Assembly (NCBI RefSeq): GCF_019802045.1
Contig: NZ_JAHVHU010000024.1
Location: forward strand, 1 to 44,976
Source: Membranihabitans marinus
GTDB lineage: Bacteria; Bacteroidota; Bacteroidia; Chitinophagales; Saprospiraceae
Direction of reading: 5' to 3'
Length of the DNA: 44,976 nucleotides
This document shows positions 1-7,492 of the stretch, one piece after another. The stretch's first letter is position 1, and the number at the start of each line of letters is the position of its first letter. Under the pieces are notes generated by a model. That model saw only the letters and a program-made list of their open reading frames with translations, ran no database searches and was not told the DNA's origin. A program made the translations under genes and the position numbers.

Positions 1-68
1 GCAAGTTCATCCTTGTCTGCAATCTGATTGACCAATTCATCGAGTAATTTTTGAGTTTGATCTTTCAT
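1..68 (-). CDS. Partial CDS, N-terminus only; possibly a transposase
   Basis: An open frame starts at ATG (position 68, minus strand) and runs off the left edge. The 22 visible residues begin MKDQTQKLLDELVNQIADKD. They are charged and helical with no signal peptide. I do not recognise the protein from this stub. The DNA just upstream resembles the end of an IS256-type element, so a transposase is the best guess, by inference only. Confidence 0.4.
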   Translation of the reverse strand, partial: MKDQTQKLLDELVNQIADKDEL

Positions 69-175
69 AGTATAAAGTTTTTAGACTCACAAAATCAGAT
101 CAATTCCGCTCAACACAAAATTTTTTGGAAAGTCTTCTTGAACTCCACAAATACACAAACTACTTGACAGTCCCT
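1..175 (-). mobile_element. Probable left end of an IS256-like insertion sequence (partial)
   Basis: Read on the minus strand, the sequence from about 175 inward begins GGGACTGTCAAGTAGTTTGT, followed by a TGTGTATTTGTGGAG stretch, about 100 bp before an ATG. A terminal sequence containing a TGTGTAA-like block shortly before a transposase start is usual for IS256-family ends. The other terminus and the catalytic part lie outside the window, so the family call is an inference from the end sequence and the short ORF. Confidence 0.35.
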
Positions 176-224
176 GCCACACTTTTAAATCTTTGAATGC
201 GAAGTCTTTCTTCTTCATCGCCTT

Positions 225-478
225 TTTTATTTTGAGCTTTGAGCTTCTATGCTTTGAGCTATTCTTGCCTTGTACCGTGATACTTTGAGCATCTCTGCCT
301 TTATCATTTGGTATACGTGATACTTTCAGCTTTCAGCTTCGAGCTTCGAGCTTTCTCTTTTCCGCTTCTTCTGCTTTGAGCATCTACGCTTATTAAGCCA
401 GGTACACGTATTACTTTTAGCTTTGAGCTTTCAGCTTCTATGCTTTGAGCTTTTCTTGCTTTGAGCTTAATACCACCG
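225..478 (-). repeat. Degenerate AAGCTCAAAG/AAGCTGAAAG repeat tract
   Basis: On the minus strand this tract is built from many imperfect copies of AAGCTCAAAG and AAGCTGAAAG, interrupted by words such as CATAGAAGCTGAAAGCTC and GAAAAGAGAAA. It lies directly 3' of the Gfo/Idh/MocA gene in that gene's orientation. The same words in the same gene-relative orientation occur 3' of the cupin gene at about 29264-29480, so this is a dispersed, orientation-conserved family rather than chance low complexity. No coding potential is seen. Confidence 0.8.
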
Positions 479-521
479 ACAACTTTCTTAAAAGAACCAT
501 TTATTGAATGTCTTTACTATG

Positions 522-1964
522 CTACATCAGTGTGTCGATATCCCATTTGGCATTCGCCACCGGTTCTTTGATCATTTCATCGGCTGCTGGTAATCCTTTG
601 GCTTTCATGTTTTCAGCATCCCAATGGATTCGCTGTCCATTCAAACGCAGAGAAAGAACTCCCAAAAGGGTAAGCTCGGTCAATTGACTGCCATAATCCA
701 GATTCGCGCTGGACTGTCCGCCATTTTTGATGGCGTCAATCCAGTCCCGGTGGTGGCCGTTGGAACGTGGAATGCGTTCTGGAGGTGCTTCATAAGCTTC
801 ACGCAAAGACTCCGGAAAAATCTGAGGTTGCCGATCGCCACCGTCCGTGATGATAACTCCTTTATCTCCCACATACATGGCGCTGCGTGATCCGAATTTA
901 TAGTCTGGGGGCAAGTGTGGGTTCCAGGCCGGTTTTAAGCCCCCGGAATACCAATGCAGCTGCATGGCCGCCTGACCATTCTTTTCCGGAAAATGATAAG
1001 TGCCGGCTTCACCGTAAGGTGCTATTTCACTGTTGCTTTGTCCGGCAGGGTGAATTTGAATTTTGGAAGGGGACGTTAGGTCAAAAGCCCAGAAAGGGAG
1101 GTCCATGTCGTGACACCCGAAATCACCCAGAGCACCACATCCGTAAATCCAAAAATCACGCCAGGTGACCGGAGAAAATAAATCGTTATACGGTCGGAAG
1201 GGAGAGGGGCCCAGCCATTCTTCCCAATCAAAATCATAGGGCAGGGGACTGGAGTCTTCCGGTAGTCCTGTAATGCCAGCTGTCCAGCGGCTTGCAGGAA
1301 CCCAGGCGTGGATCTCACGCATGGTGCCGATGGCACCATCCTGGAGGTATTCCACCGTGGATCGCATGCCGTCGCGACTGTGCCCGGAATTTCCCATTTG
1401 GGTCGCCAGCCCGGTTTCCTGAACGACCTTGCGCACCATTCTTGTTTCCCAAATGTTGTGGGCCATAGGCTTTTCACAATATACATGCAACCCGGCTTTT
1501 AAGGCTGCAATGGTAATGTAAGCGTGCGTGTGATCGGGTGTAGCACATACGATGGCATCGATGTCTTTGTCCTGTTCCATCATTTCATGAAACCGGTGGT
1601 ACTGACGTACTTTCTTCCCGGATCCTTTTTCCTGATTGTGTTTTTCGATCATTTCACTCACGGGTTCTCTACCCGCTATGGATTTGTAATAGAACCGATG
1701 CAAGTCCCAATACCGACCGGGATCCGTTACCGAAGTGATTTGGACATCATCCAACTGCAGAAGATGGCGGACATTACTTTGGCCTTGACCGCCCGCCCCG
1801 ACTAATCCGATGTTGACTTTGTCGCTGGGTGCGGTATAGTTTTTACCTCCAAGCACATTCCTGGGCAAAATCATAAAGCCGGCTGCAGTCGCTGTCATCG
1901 TTTTCGTGAAATTTCGACGGGATGAATGGGGTGTAGATGGGATTGGGTTTTTTGGTTCTTTCAT
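522..1964 (-). CDS. Tat-exported Gfo/Idh/MocA family oxidoreductase
   Basis: A 480-residue protein of the Gfo/Idh/MocA family: NAD(P)-dependent oxidoreductases that act mostly on sugars, inositols and their keto derivatives. The N-terminus has a twin-arginine signal (SSRRNFTKTMTATAAGF, about residues 14-30), so the folded cofactor-loaded enzyme is probably exported to the periplasm. The Rossmann fold begins near residue 50 with a GLVGAGGQGQSN dinucleotide-binding loop. The family EKP signature is visible in VYCEKPMAHN near residue 165. The C-terminal half matches the substrate-binding alpha/beta domain with several Trp-rich segments. The length is normal for the exported subgroup. It stands alone on the minus strand, between an IS-like end and a large tandem repeat. 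The substrate cannot be told from sequence. A role alongside the DUF1080 and ThuA proteins further along is inference. Confidence 0.9.
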   Translation of the reverse strand: MKEPKNPIPSTPHSSRRNFTKTMTATAAGFMILPRNVLGGKNYTAPSDKVNIGLVGAGGQGQSNVRHLLQLDDVQITSVTDPGRYWDLHRFYYKSIAGREPVSEMIEKHNQEKGSGKKVRQYHRFHEMMEQDKDIDAIVCATPDHTHAYITIAALKAGLHVYCEKPMAHNIWETRMVRKVVQETGLATQMGNSGHSRDGMRSTVEYLQDGAIGTMREIHAWVPASRWTAGITGLPEDSSPLPYDFDWEEWLGPSPFRPYNDLFSPVTWRDFWIYGCGALGDFGCHDMDLPFWAFDLTSPSKIQIHPAGQSNSEIAPYGEAGTYHFPEKNGQAAMQLHWYSGGLKPAWNPHLPPDYKFGSRSAMYVGDKGVIITDGGDRQPQIFPESLREAYEAPPERIPRSNGHHRDWIDAIKNGGQSSANLDYGSQLTELTLLGVLSLRLNGQRIHWDAENMKAKGLPAADEMIKEPVANAKWDIDTLM

Positions 1965-1989
1965 AGTAAAGGTTATTTGAGGATCGAAA

Positions 1990-3275
1990 TATAGTAAAAA
2001 AGATTGACTAGGATGACTAGGATGGACTAGGATGGACTAGGATTAATAGGATGGGCTGGGATGGACTAGGATTAATAGGATGGACTAGGATTAATAGGAT
2101 TACTTGGATGACTAGTATTTATAGGATGACAAGGATTAATAGGATGGGCCGGACTAGGTCGAATTGGGATGAATGGTGCTTTCAATTGCGATTCGTAAGC
2201 GCGCAGCGATTTGGGAGCGCAATTTTTAACCCTATGAAATTAGTTCTTGGAGCACTAGGATGGACTAGGATTAATAGGATTACTGGGATGACTAGGATGA
2301 CTAGGATTTATAGGATGACAAGGATTAATAGGATGGGCTGGACTAGGTCGATTTGGGATGAATGGTGCTTTCAATTGCGATTCGTAAGCGCGCAGCGATT
2401 TGGAAGCGCAATTTTTAACCCTATGAAATTAGTTCTTGGAGCACTAGGATGAACTAGGTTGATTAGGATTACTAGGATGGACTAGGATTAATAGGATGGA
2501 CTGGGATTAATAGGATGGACTGGGATGGACTAGGATTAATAGGATTACTGGGATGACTAGGATGGACTAGTATTTATAGGATGACAAGGATTAATAGGAT
2601 GGGCCGGACTAGGTCGATTTGGGATGAATGGTGCTTTCAATTGCGATTCGTAAGCGCGCAGCGATTTGGAAGCGCAATTTTTAACCCTATGAAATTAGTT
2701 CTTGGAGCACTAGGATGAACTAGGTTGATTAGGATTACTAGGATGGACTAGGATTAATAGGATGGACTGGGATGACTAGGATGGACTGGGATGGACTAGG
2801 ATTAATAGGATTACTGGGATGACTAGGATGACTAGGATTTATAGGATGACAAGGATTAATAGGATGGGCTGGACTAGGTCGATTTGGGATGAATGGTGCT
2901 TTCAATTGCGATTCGTAAGCGCGCAGCGATTTGGAAGCGCAATTTTTAACCTTATGAAATTAGTTCTTGGAGCACTAGGATGAACTAGGTTGATTAGGAT
3001 TACTAGGATGGACTAGGATTAATAGGATGGGCTGGGATTAATAGGATGGACTGGGATGGACTAGGATTAATAGGATTACTGGGATGACTAGGATGGACTA
3101 GGATTAATAGGATGACAAGGATTAATAGGATGGGCCGGACTAGGTCGAATTGGGATGAATGGTGCTTTCAATTGCGATTCGTAAGCGCGCAGCGATTTGG
3201 AAGCGCAATTTTTAACCCTATGAAATTAGTTCTTGGAGCACTAGGATGAACTAGGTTGATTAGGATTACTAGGAT
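1990..3275. repeat. Minisatellite/macrosatellite array with ~266-bp higher-order period
   Basis: About 1.3 kb made of 9-10-bp words (GGATGACTA, GGATGGACTA, GGATTAATA, GGATTACTG) in mixed order, interrupted five times by a near-identical core of about 90 bp. The cores start at about 2169, 2358, 2624, 2889 and 3155: the first interval is 189 bp, the other three are 265-266 bp. Each core runs from ATGAATGGTGCTTTCAATTG to CTTGGAGCACTAGGATG and contains an imperfect hairpin with arms ATTGCG-a-TTC and GAA-g-CGCAAT. The copies differ by only a few bases, which indicates recent duplication or gene conversion. The array lies upstream of the minus-strand oxidoreductase. The open frame through the first copies is Arg/Met-rich repeat translation and is not a gene. 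Confidence 0.95.
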
Positions 3276-3657
3276 AACTTGTGCGAACGGATTAAATCCG
3301 TCCAGTCTTTTACTGGAATTATTCCTCCCTCATAAAAGAGATCTGTTTCAGCTCAGCCGAGTCGGATCCAGAGTCCATCCCGGGATCGGCAAGCCCGTGG
3401 GAAGGGTGCGTTAAAGCGGGATTACCGAGCCCGAATAAATTCCCTGCCGCCCTGGTTTGAATGATGGAGTAAGAAAGTGGAGTCCGGTTTCGGTCTTTAT
3501 CCTGACTGGGAAAGAGCAAAAACGTCAAATTCAAAGAGCATCTATATCACTGGGATTACTAATCTACGTTCTAAAATCTACGTACTATGATCTAAACTCC
3601 ATCCACAATCAACCATCGATAATCGACCATCCACCATCAACAATTAACCATTAATAC
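3276..3657. other. Intergenic region with small hairpins and CCATC-rich low complexity
   Basis: There is no convincing gene. Short palindromes occur near the left end: ACGGATTAAATCCGT at about 3288 and CCAGTCTTTTACTGG at about 3301. They resemble the hairpin cluster at 33.3-33.9 kb in size and style. The right end (about 3595-3655) is low-complexity sequence with CAACCATC, CGACCATCC and AACCATTAA words. A similar AACCATTAAT word is found just before the TIM-barrel gene at about 27586. Confidence 0.5.
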
Positions 3658-4110
3658 TCACCCCAGTATCTGTGCCGTGTGGTCTTTGGTCTTCACTTTT
3701 TCGATGACTTTTTCGATTTTTCGGTCTTCATCGATGAGAAAGGTCGTTCGGTGAATCCCATCATAGGTTTTGCCCATGAATTTTTTTTCACCCCAAACGC
3801 CATAGTCCTTGATGACTTTTTTGTCGGTGTCGGCGATGAGTGGAAATGGGAGGTCATACTTTTCTTCAAACTTTTTGTGCGACTTTTCGGAGTCCGCACT
3901 CACACCAATGACGGCGTAGTTGTTGTCCTGAAGCGCTTTGTAATTATCCCGGAGATTGCAGGCCTGCTTGGTGCAGCCCGGCGTGTTGTCTTTGGGGTAA
4001 AAGTACAAGGCGATCTTTTGCCCGTCAAAATCATGGATGGAGATGGAATTTCCATTTTGATCTGTTCCTTCGAATTCGGGAGCCTGATCCCCTGGTTTTA
4101 AATGAGTCAT
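3658..4110 (-). CDS. bcp: Thiol peroxidase, BCP/PrxQ-type peroxiredoxin
   Basis: A 150-residue cytoplasmic peroxiredoxin of the bacterioferritin comigratory protein (PrxQ) class. It reduces H2O2 and organic hydroperoxides with thioredoxin as likely reductant. The peroxidatic Cys46 and a resolving Cys51 are visible in PGCTKQACNLRD, the spacing seen in E. coli BCP (C45/C50). The thioredoxin fold begins LKPGDQAPEF, and ALYFYPKDNTPGCT and a conserved Arg (IHRTTFLID) follow. There is no signal peptide. The length is the family norm and the ATG at 4110 is the only sensible start. It lies about 85 bp downstream of the DUF3817 gene on the same strand, but the gap argues only weakly for an operon. No regulatory site was recognised. 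Confidence 0.95.
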   Translation of the reverse strand: MTHLKPGDQAPEFEGTDQNGNSISIHDFDGQKIALYFYPKDNTPGCTKQACNLRDNYKALQDNNYAVIGVSADSEKSHKKFEEKYDLPFPLIADTDKKVIKDYGVWGEKKFMGKTYDGIHRTTFLIDEDRKIEKVIEKVKTKDHTAQILG

Positions 4111-4195
4111 AGTGTGTCGTTTTTACTACAATAGTTAATGATCTTAACGAGGTTTTGTTTAACCACAGATTCAAATACAATCAAATTGGTTTGCA

Positions 4196-4495
4196 TCAGC
4201 CCTTCCCGTAGGCGTCCTTCGCCTTCAAGTATTTGGCGTCCAGGTAAAAGGTACCAAACGGGACCAGTGAAGCAAGAAAGACCAAAACGCTAAAGCCGAG
4301 TTTCCATTTGTACTGGATGGCACATACGAGCCCCATTCCACAATACAAAAGAAACAACATCCCGTGCGCCATACCCACGTAGTAGTTGGGTTCCGCAATA
4401 TCGTAACCGTACTTCAGGGGCATCGTCAAACCAAACAACAAATAGCTGATGCCTTCCAGAATGGCGACGTAGCGGAAGTATTTTAATAATGTCAT
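4196..4495 (-). CDS. DUF3817 small integral membrane protein
   Basis: A 99-residue inner-membrane protein matching DUF3817. It opens MTLLKYFRYVAILEGISYLL, which has the family's typical Arg-x-x-x-x-x-Glu-Gly-x-Ser stretch, and continues with about three hydrophobic helices (roughly residues 8-27, 40-60 and 68-87). AHGMLFLLY is the second family hallmark. It ends in a charged Lys-rich tail. The biochemical role of the family is unknown. The gene is codirectional with the peroxiredoxin downstream. Confidence 0.85.
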   Translation of the reverse strand: MTLLKYFRYVAILEGISYLLFGLTMPLKYGYDIAEPNYYVGMAHGMLFLLYCGMGLVCAIQYKWKLGFSVLVFLASLVPFGTFYLDAKYLKAKDAYGKG

Positions 4496-4724
4496 TCTAT
4501 TATAATCTTGTGAGCGAATTATTTTATGTAAACCAACACGTCATTTCTCAGGAAGTTTTGAAGACGATGACAAATTATTCGATGATTTTCCAATGTGCTG
4601 TGCATATTTCATCCCGGACCATTATTACTGTGTCACTATTCCCAGAGGTCCATTGGAATGCTCGACCAATATTGGTCTTTAAAATTGAACCAAAGTAGGT
4701 TTGCTTTTATTCGTTCCAGGTGGA

Positions 4725-4950
4725 GTCTATCTTAATACAGTAAGTTATTCTATTCAAGGAATAACAGGAAATAAGCAGTGGCTATTTTCTTATTCGCAAA
4801 AGATTCCTTGTTATAAGATACAGCAATAGGGCAGCCTTCTCTTCCATCGAAGGGTAAATGTCATCACCGGCCATGCCTTTTGAAATCTGAGTGACGGAAC
4901 TTTGAAAGTTTTCATTTTATTTTTGATTTGTTCGGAATTTCTGAACCGTT
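4725..4950 (-). pseudogene. Decayed Fic/DOC (RhuM-like) gene fragment
   Basis: No intact frame exists, but the minus strand read across two or three frames gives recognisable pieces in the right order: NENFQSSVTQISKGMAGDD, IYPSMEEKAALLLYLITRN, then in another frame SFANKKIATAYFLLFLE, a stop, and NNLLY. This is the order of the RhuM/DOC-type Fic region (a '-YPSLEEKAAHLLYF-KNHPF-DGNKRIAAAxFLxFLE-' pattern recalled from the family). The catalytic HPFxDGNK loop is reduced to SFANKK by a deletion with frameshift. I infer a dead gene formerly of the AMP-transferase/toxin superfamily. It sits between core-type genes and an AT-rich HExxH gene. An alignment to RhuM family proteins would confirm it. 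Confidence 0.6.
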
Positions 4951-5055
4951 GGTCCTTTATCTAATTACCTGATTCCACTATGCTGGCATGTAACGGTTCT
5001 GTGATATGGAGCGGACCCAGCGATAGCAAGTTTGATTTCATATCACTTGTTATCC

Positions 5056-5934
5056 TCACTTTTCATTTTCTTGGTTTTCGATAAAATGCACCCCCCACCA
5101 TAACCCTTCTACCGTATCTTTAAGAGATATCCCAAATGCTCCAAGGTATTTATCAATGTTTAGAATATCTTCTTCTTTACTTCCGTAGCTATCCAAAACT
5201 TCAGCAATAGTTCTTGTTTTTGTTGTAAATAGTTCGTCATCTTCAATTTGGAATGACAGTTCATTGTTCAAGCTTTCCGAATAAGCACTAAATGACAATA
5301 ATTCTAAAGTATAGGATCGAACTTTTGGAAATATTTGACGCAAAAAGTCATTAAGTTGGATTTGGTGATATTTATACTTTAAGATTAGTTCTGAAAAGAA
5401 TTGATAGTAAATAGACTTATTCTTTATGTTTTCGTAGTGCCCTTCAGCCATTAAATTTAAGAACCATACTAATCTGTCTGTAACTGTAGAAAAAGTATCT
5501 TTAGTCGCATTAATTCCATGCCGAAGTGCCCCATATTCTTCTAAATAAAAGTCAAGAAATGATTTAATTTGTCCATGTTTAGTATTCAAGTCATACTCTC
5601 TATCTTTTAATTCGTATAAAAAATGAAAGTATTCGTGATGATAGATTGTAGAACGAATTTGAGAATCAAATTTTTCAGTGAATAAAACTGGATTTATTAT
5701 TATTACTCCCTTGTCTCGAATAGTCTTGCCTAATACTAAATGATTTTCATTTGGTCTTGAAGATTTGTATGTTTGGTCCTCGGTTAACTCCACAACAGCT
5801 TGTTTAAAATCATCTGGAATCAGATATTTGGGTTCTCCATTCTCTTTATCATAGTAGTCTCCAATGACAATTGAAACTTCATCAATTATTTGTTTTTTGA
5901 TTTCGGAATTTCCTATTTGTACTTCTATTTCCAT
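5056..5934 (-). CDS. Hypothetical protein with HExxH zinc-metalloprotease-like motif
   Basis: A 292-residue soluble protein without signal peptide or membrane segment; I cannot name its family. A helix carrying His100-Glu101-Tyr-Phe-His104 (YHHEYFHFLYE) gives the HExxH motif of zinc metallopeptidases. About 28 residues later LEEYGALRHG (Glu132/Glu133) offers a possible third ligand, as in gluzincins and ImmA/IrrE-type proteases. The rest is charged and helical, with no DNA-binding domain that I can see. The gene is clearly more AT-rich than its neighbours and stands alone between a Fic/DOC remnant and another gene remnant, consistent with horizontal acquisition. The ATG at 5934 is the first start in the frame. 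Zinc binding and proteolysis are inferred from the motif only. Confidence 0.75.
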   Translation of the reverse strand: MEIEVQIGNSEIKKQIIDEVSIVIGDYYDKENGEPKYLIPDDFKQAVVELTEDQTYKSSRPNENHLVLGKTIRDKGVIIINPVLFTEKFDSQIRSTIYHHEYFHFLYELKDREYDLNTKHGQIKSFLDFYLEEYGALRHGINATKDTFSTVTDRLVWFLNLMAEGHYENIKNKSIYYQFFSELILKYKYHQIQLNDFLRQIFPKVRSYTLELLSFSAYSESLNNELSFQIEDDELFTTKTRTIAEVLDSYGSKEEDILNIDKYLGAFGISLKDTVEGLWWGVHFIENQENEK

Positions 5935-6177
5935 ATTTAATTGAGGATAGCTTGTTTATATGCCTGTATTTTACACTGATAGCCCACCTATTAGGTGTGT
6001 AATGCGCTATAAATGCATCCATTACTTTTGTATCTCTATATCATCAAATGGACTCCTTATGGTTCAAAGACTCTTATCACCCAAATGAGTATACAGCAGG
6101 GTACTCCATGGATTTTCACTTCCAAATCCCTGGAGCCAGGTACAGAATCTTAATACCACCTCATTTGCCGGTCCCCG

Positions 6178-6357
6178 TCATCCTTGGTGTGTTTGACCAT
6201 AATGCTCCTGCATTATCTTGTATTGGTTGTACCATGCCTGCTGAATAAAACGCTTTCTTTCCCTGCTGGTGCAGAGCGTGTATTCGGGTGAAAGAACATT
6301 GGGGCCAAGCTCGATAACATACCCTATAGGATACCATGAATAAAATACCAAGATAGA
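6178..6357 (-). pseudogene. Possible gene remnant (open frame without start)
   Basis: The minus strand stays open for about 60 codons and reads like coding sequence, with segments YVIELGPNVLSPEYTLC and RERKRFIQQAWYNQYKIMQ followed by HYGQTHQG and a stop. No start codon precedes it and the frame is closed upstream by a stop. I do not recognise the family. It may be the end of a decayed gene. An opposite-strand ORF at 6048-6248 overlaps it and looks less protein-like. Confidence 0.25.
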
Positions 6358-6451
6358 AAATTATCTTAACAATTTATTTTTAGATTGAAGTATATATATA
6401 TATTATAGAAATATTTTATTCCGAAAAAAAACTTGATGCTTGGGGCGTAGT

Positions 6452-6618
6452 GTGACTGCAATTGTTTTCTACGGCATGGTGGAAGGCACCTTCGAGTGCG
6501 CCTGACACTTAGAATGGTTGGTTTTTTTCAGATGTAAGCCACTACCCATCGCACATCCTCTGGCTGCAAGTGTCTTTCACGGTCATGGTGGAAGGCATCT
6601 TCAAGCGTGCCTTACACC
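6452..6618. repeat. Diverged direct repeat pair with internal hairpins
   Basis: Two copies of a unit of about 58 bp lie at roughly 6452-6510 and 6559-6618, about 107 bp apart. The best-conserved core is CATGGTGGAAGGCA followed by YCTTCRAGYGYGCC. Each copy can fold on itself through GGCAC pairing with GTGCGCC or a variant of it. This is REP-like in style, upstream of ssb, and unrelated in sequence to the other repeats in the window. Confidence 0.6.
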
Positions 6619-6706
6619 TGATGCAGGGTAGTATATATTTTCTTTAGCGACAATCACAAAGTCTTTCTAGCCTGGGATACTAAGAAATCAAATTTAGCAC
6701 TATCCA

Positions 6707-6736
6707 TTTACAAACGTTTACAAACGGATACAAACG
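6707..6736. repeat. Three exact-period 10-bp direct repeats upstream of ssb
   Basis: TTTACAAACG, TTTACAAACG and GATACAAACG follow each other with no spacer, giving three ACAAACG boxes exactly 10 bp apart, on one face of the helix. They lie about 82 bp before the ssb start. Iteron-like boxes of this kind usually bind a protein. An operator for ssb or a relic of a replication element are both possible, and nothing here decides between them. Confidence 0.6.
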
Positions 6737-6818
6737 TTAGTACTCGTTTAATCTTCGGTAATCGCATGGTGATGCACTTACCTTGTGCCTATTATTTCAC
6801 GTATAAAATAGGTACATC

Positions 6819-7172
6819 ATGAAAAATGTAAGAAATCAGGTTCAGATTATCGGAAGATTGGGTCGAGACGTCGAATTAAAAACCACCCAGGGAGACAAAA
6901 AGCTCGCCAATATGAATGTGGCGGTCAATCGGTATTATACCAATGCGATCGGACAGAAAGTGGAAAACACCGACTGGTTCCGGGTGGTCGCCTGGGGAAA
7001 AATGGCGGAAAATATGGCGAATATCCTGCACAAAGGAGATGAAGTGATGATCCAGGGGCGCCTGGCGACACGAAGCTATGAAGACAAGAATAAAATCCTG
7101 CAGTATGTGACCGAGATAGTGGCTGAGCAGTTTTTATTTATCACCTCACCAAAACAGGTGGTTGCTTCATAA
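6819..7172 (+). CDS. ssb: Single-stranded DNA-binding protein, short form without acidic tail
   Basis: A 117-residue OB-fold SSB. The fold is evident from MKNVRNQVQIIGRLGRDVEL at the start, NTDWFRVVAWGKMAENM in the middle and GDEVMIQGRLATRSYEDKN after it. Such proteins coat ssDNA in replication and repair, usually as tetramers. It stops soon after the OB fold (ending SPKQVVAS). It has neither the disordered linker nor the acidic Asp/Phe-rich tip that recruits partner proteins in the housekeeping SSB, so it may be a secondary SSB. It stands alone, preceded by three 10-bp direct repeats. The ATG at 6819 is well supported by the conserved N-terminus. Confidence 0.93.
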   Translation: MKNVRNQVQIIGRLGRDVELKTTQGDKKLANMNVAVNRYYTNAIGQKVENTDWFRVVAWGKMAENMANILHKGDEVMIQGRLATRSYEDKNKILQYVTEIVAEQFLFITSPKQVVAS

Positions 7173-7492
7173 CTTGTATTGCGCAAAACATGTTAGCTGG
7201 CCTTTAGACCTCAAAATTTACTCTGTCCGAATGCCGTGGTTCAATACGGTAGTTCTTTCTACAGGCGTAGAGCTGCAACGATGGGTGCGTTTCCTGGTAT
7301 ATCTGAGTTTAAGAGTAACGCACCCACTTCGGCCCCACAATAGGGAAGTGTTTTATATTGGTTGGGTTTGAGCTATGGCGTGGCAGCTAATGATATGGGA
7401 CAACTTGGTATCCTGTGGCTGTTTTATAAGCATCGGATCGTGTAGAATGAGTTCTAATTCATATCTTGGATGAAATAAAAATTTTATCCGTT
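7173..7492. other. Intergenic region with a 10-bp perfect inverted repeat
   Basis: No credible gene. TGGGTGCGTT (7282-7291) and AACGCACCCA (7317-7326) form a perfect 10-bp stem around a 25-nt loop. There is no T-tract, so it is not a standard rho-independent terminator. It could still act as an mRNA 3' structure for ssb or be a REP-like insertion. Confidence 0.5.

Larger units (their letters stand above)
6360..6818. other. Intergenic region upstream of ssb
   Basis: The left part is very AT-rich, with a short TATATATATATAT run near 6395. The middle holds a diverged direct repeat and the right part a three-copy 10-bp direct repeat, both listed separately. No gene was found. Confidence 0.5.

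Noticed and set aside
2051-2452. 133-codon plus-strand frame inside the satellite array
   Set aside because: It is only a translation of the minisatellite and two cores; the later copies do not keep the frame.
4489-4698. 69-codon plus-strand frame after DUF3817
   Set aside because: No domain or signal peptide; it overlaps the start of the DUF3817 gene and the region looks like decayed intergenic DNA.
6048-6248. 66-codon plus-strand frame with a TACTTTTG (TAnnTTTG-type) element about 18 bp before it
   Set aside because: No -33 element, no recognisable protein features, and the opposite strand reads more like coding sequence. The promoter match may be chance.
7162-7371. 69-codon frame overlapping the end of ssb
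   Set aside because: It crosses the 10-bp inverted repeat and has no protein-like features.
7173-7492. Purine riboswitch before adenine deaminase
   Set aside because: No three-way junction with the conserved purine-aptamer loops could be found in the leader.
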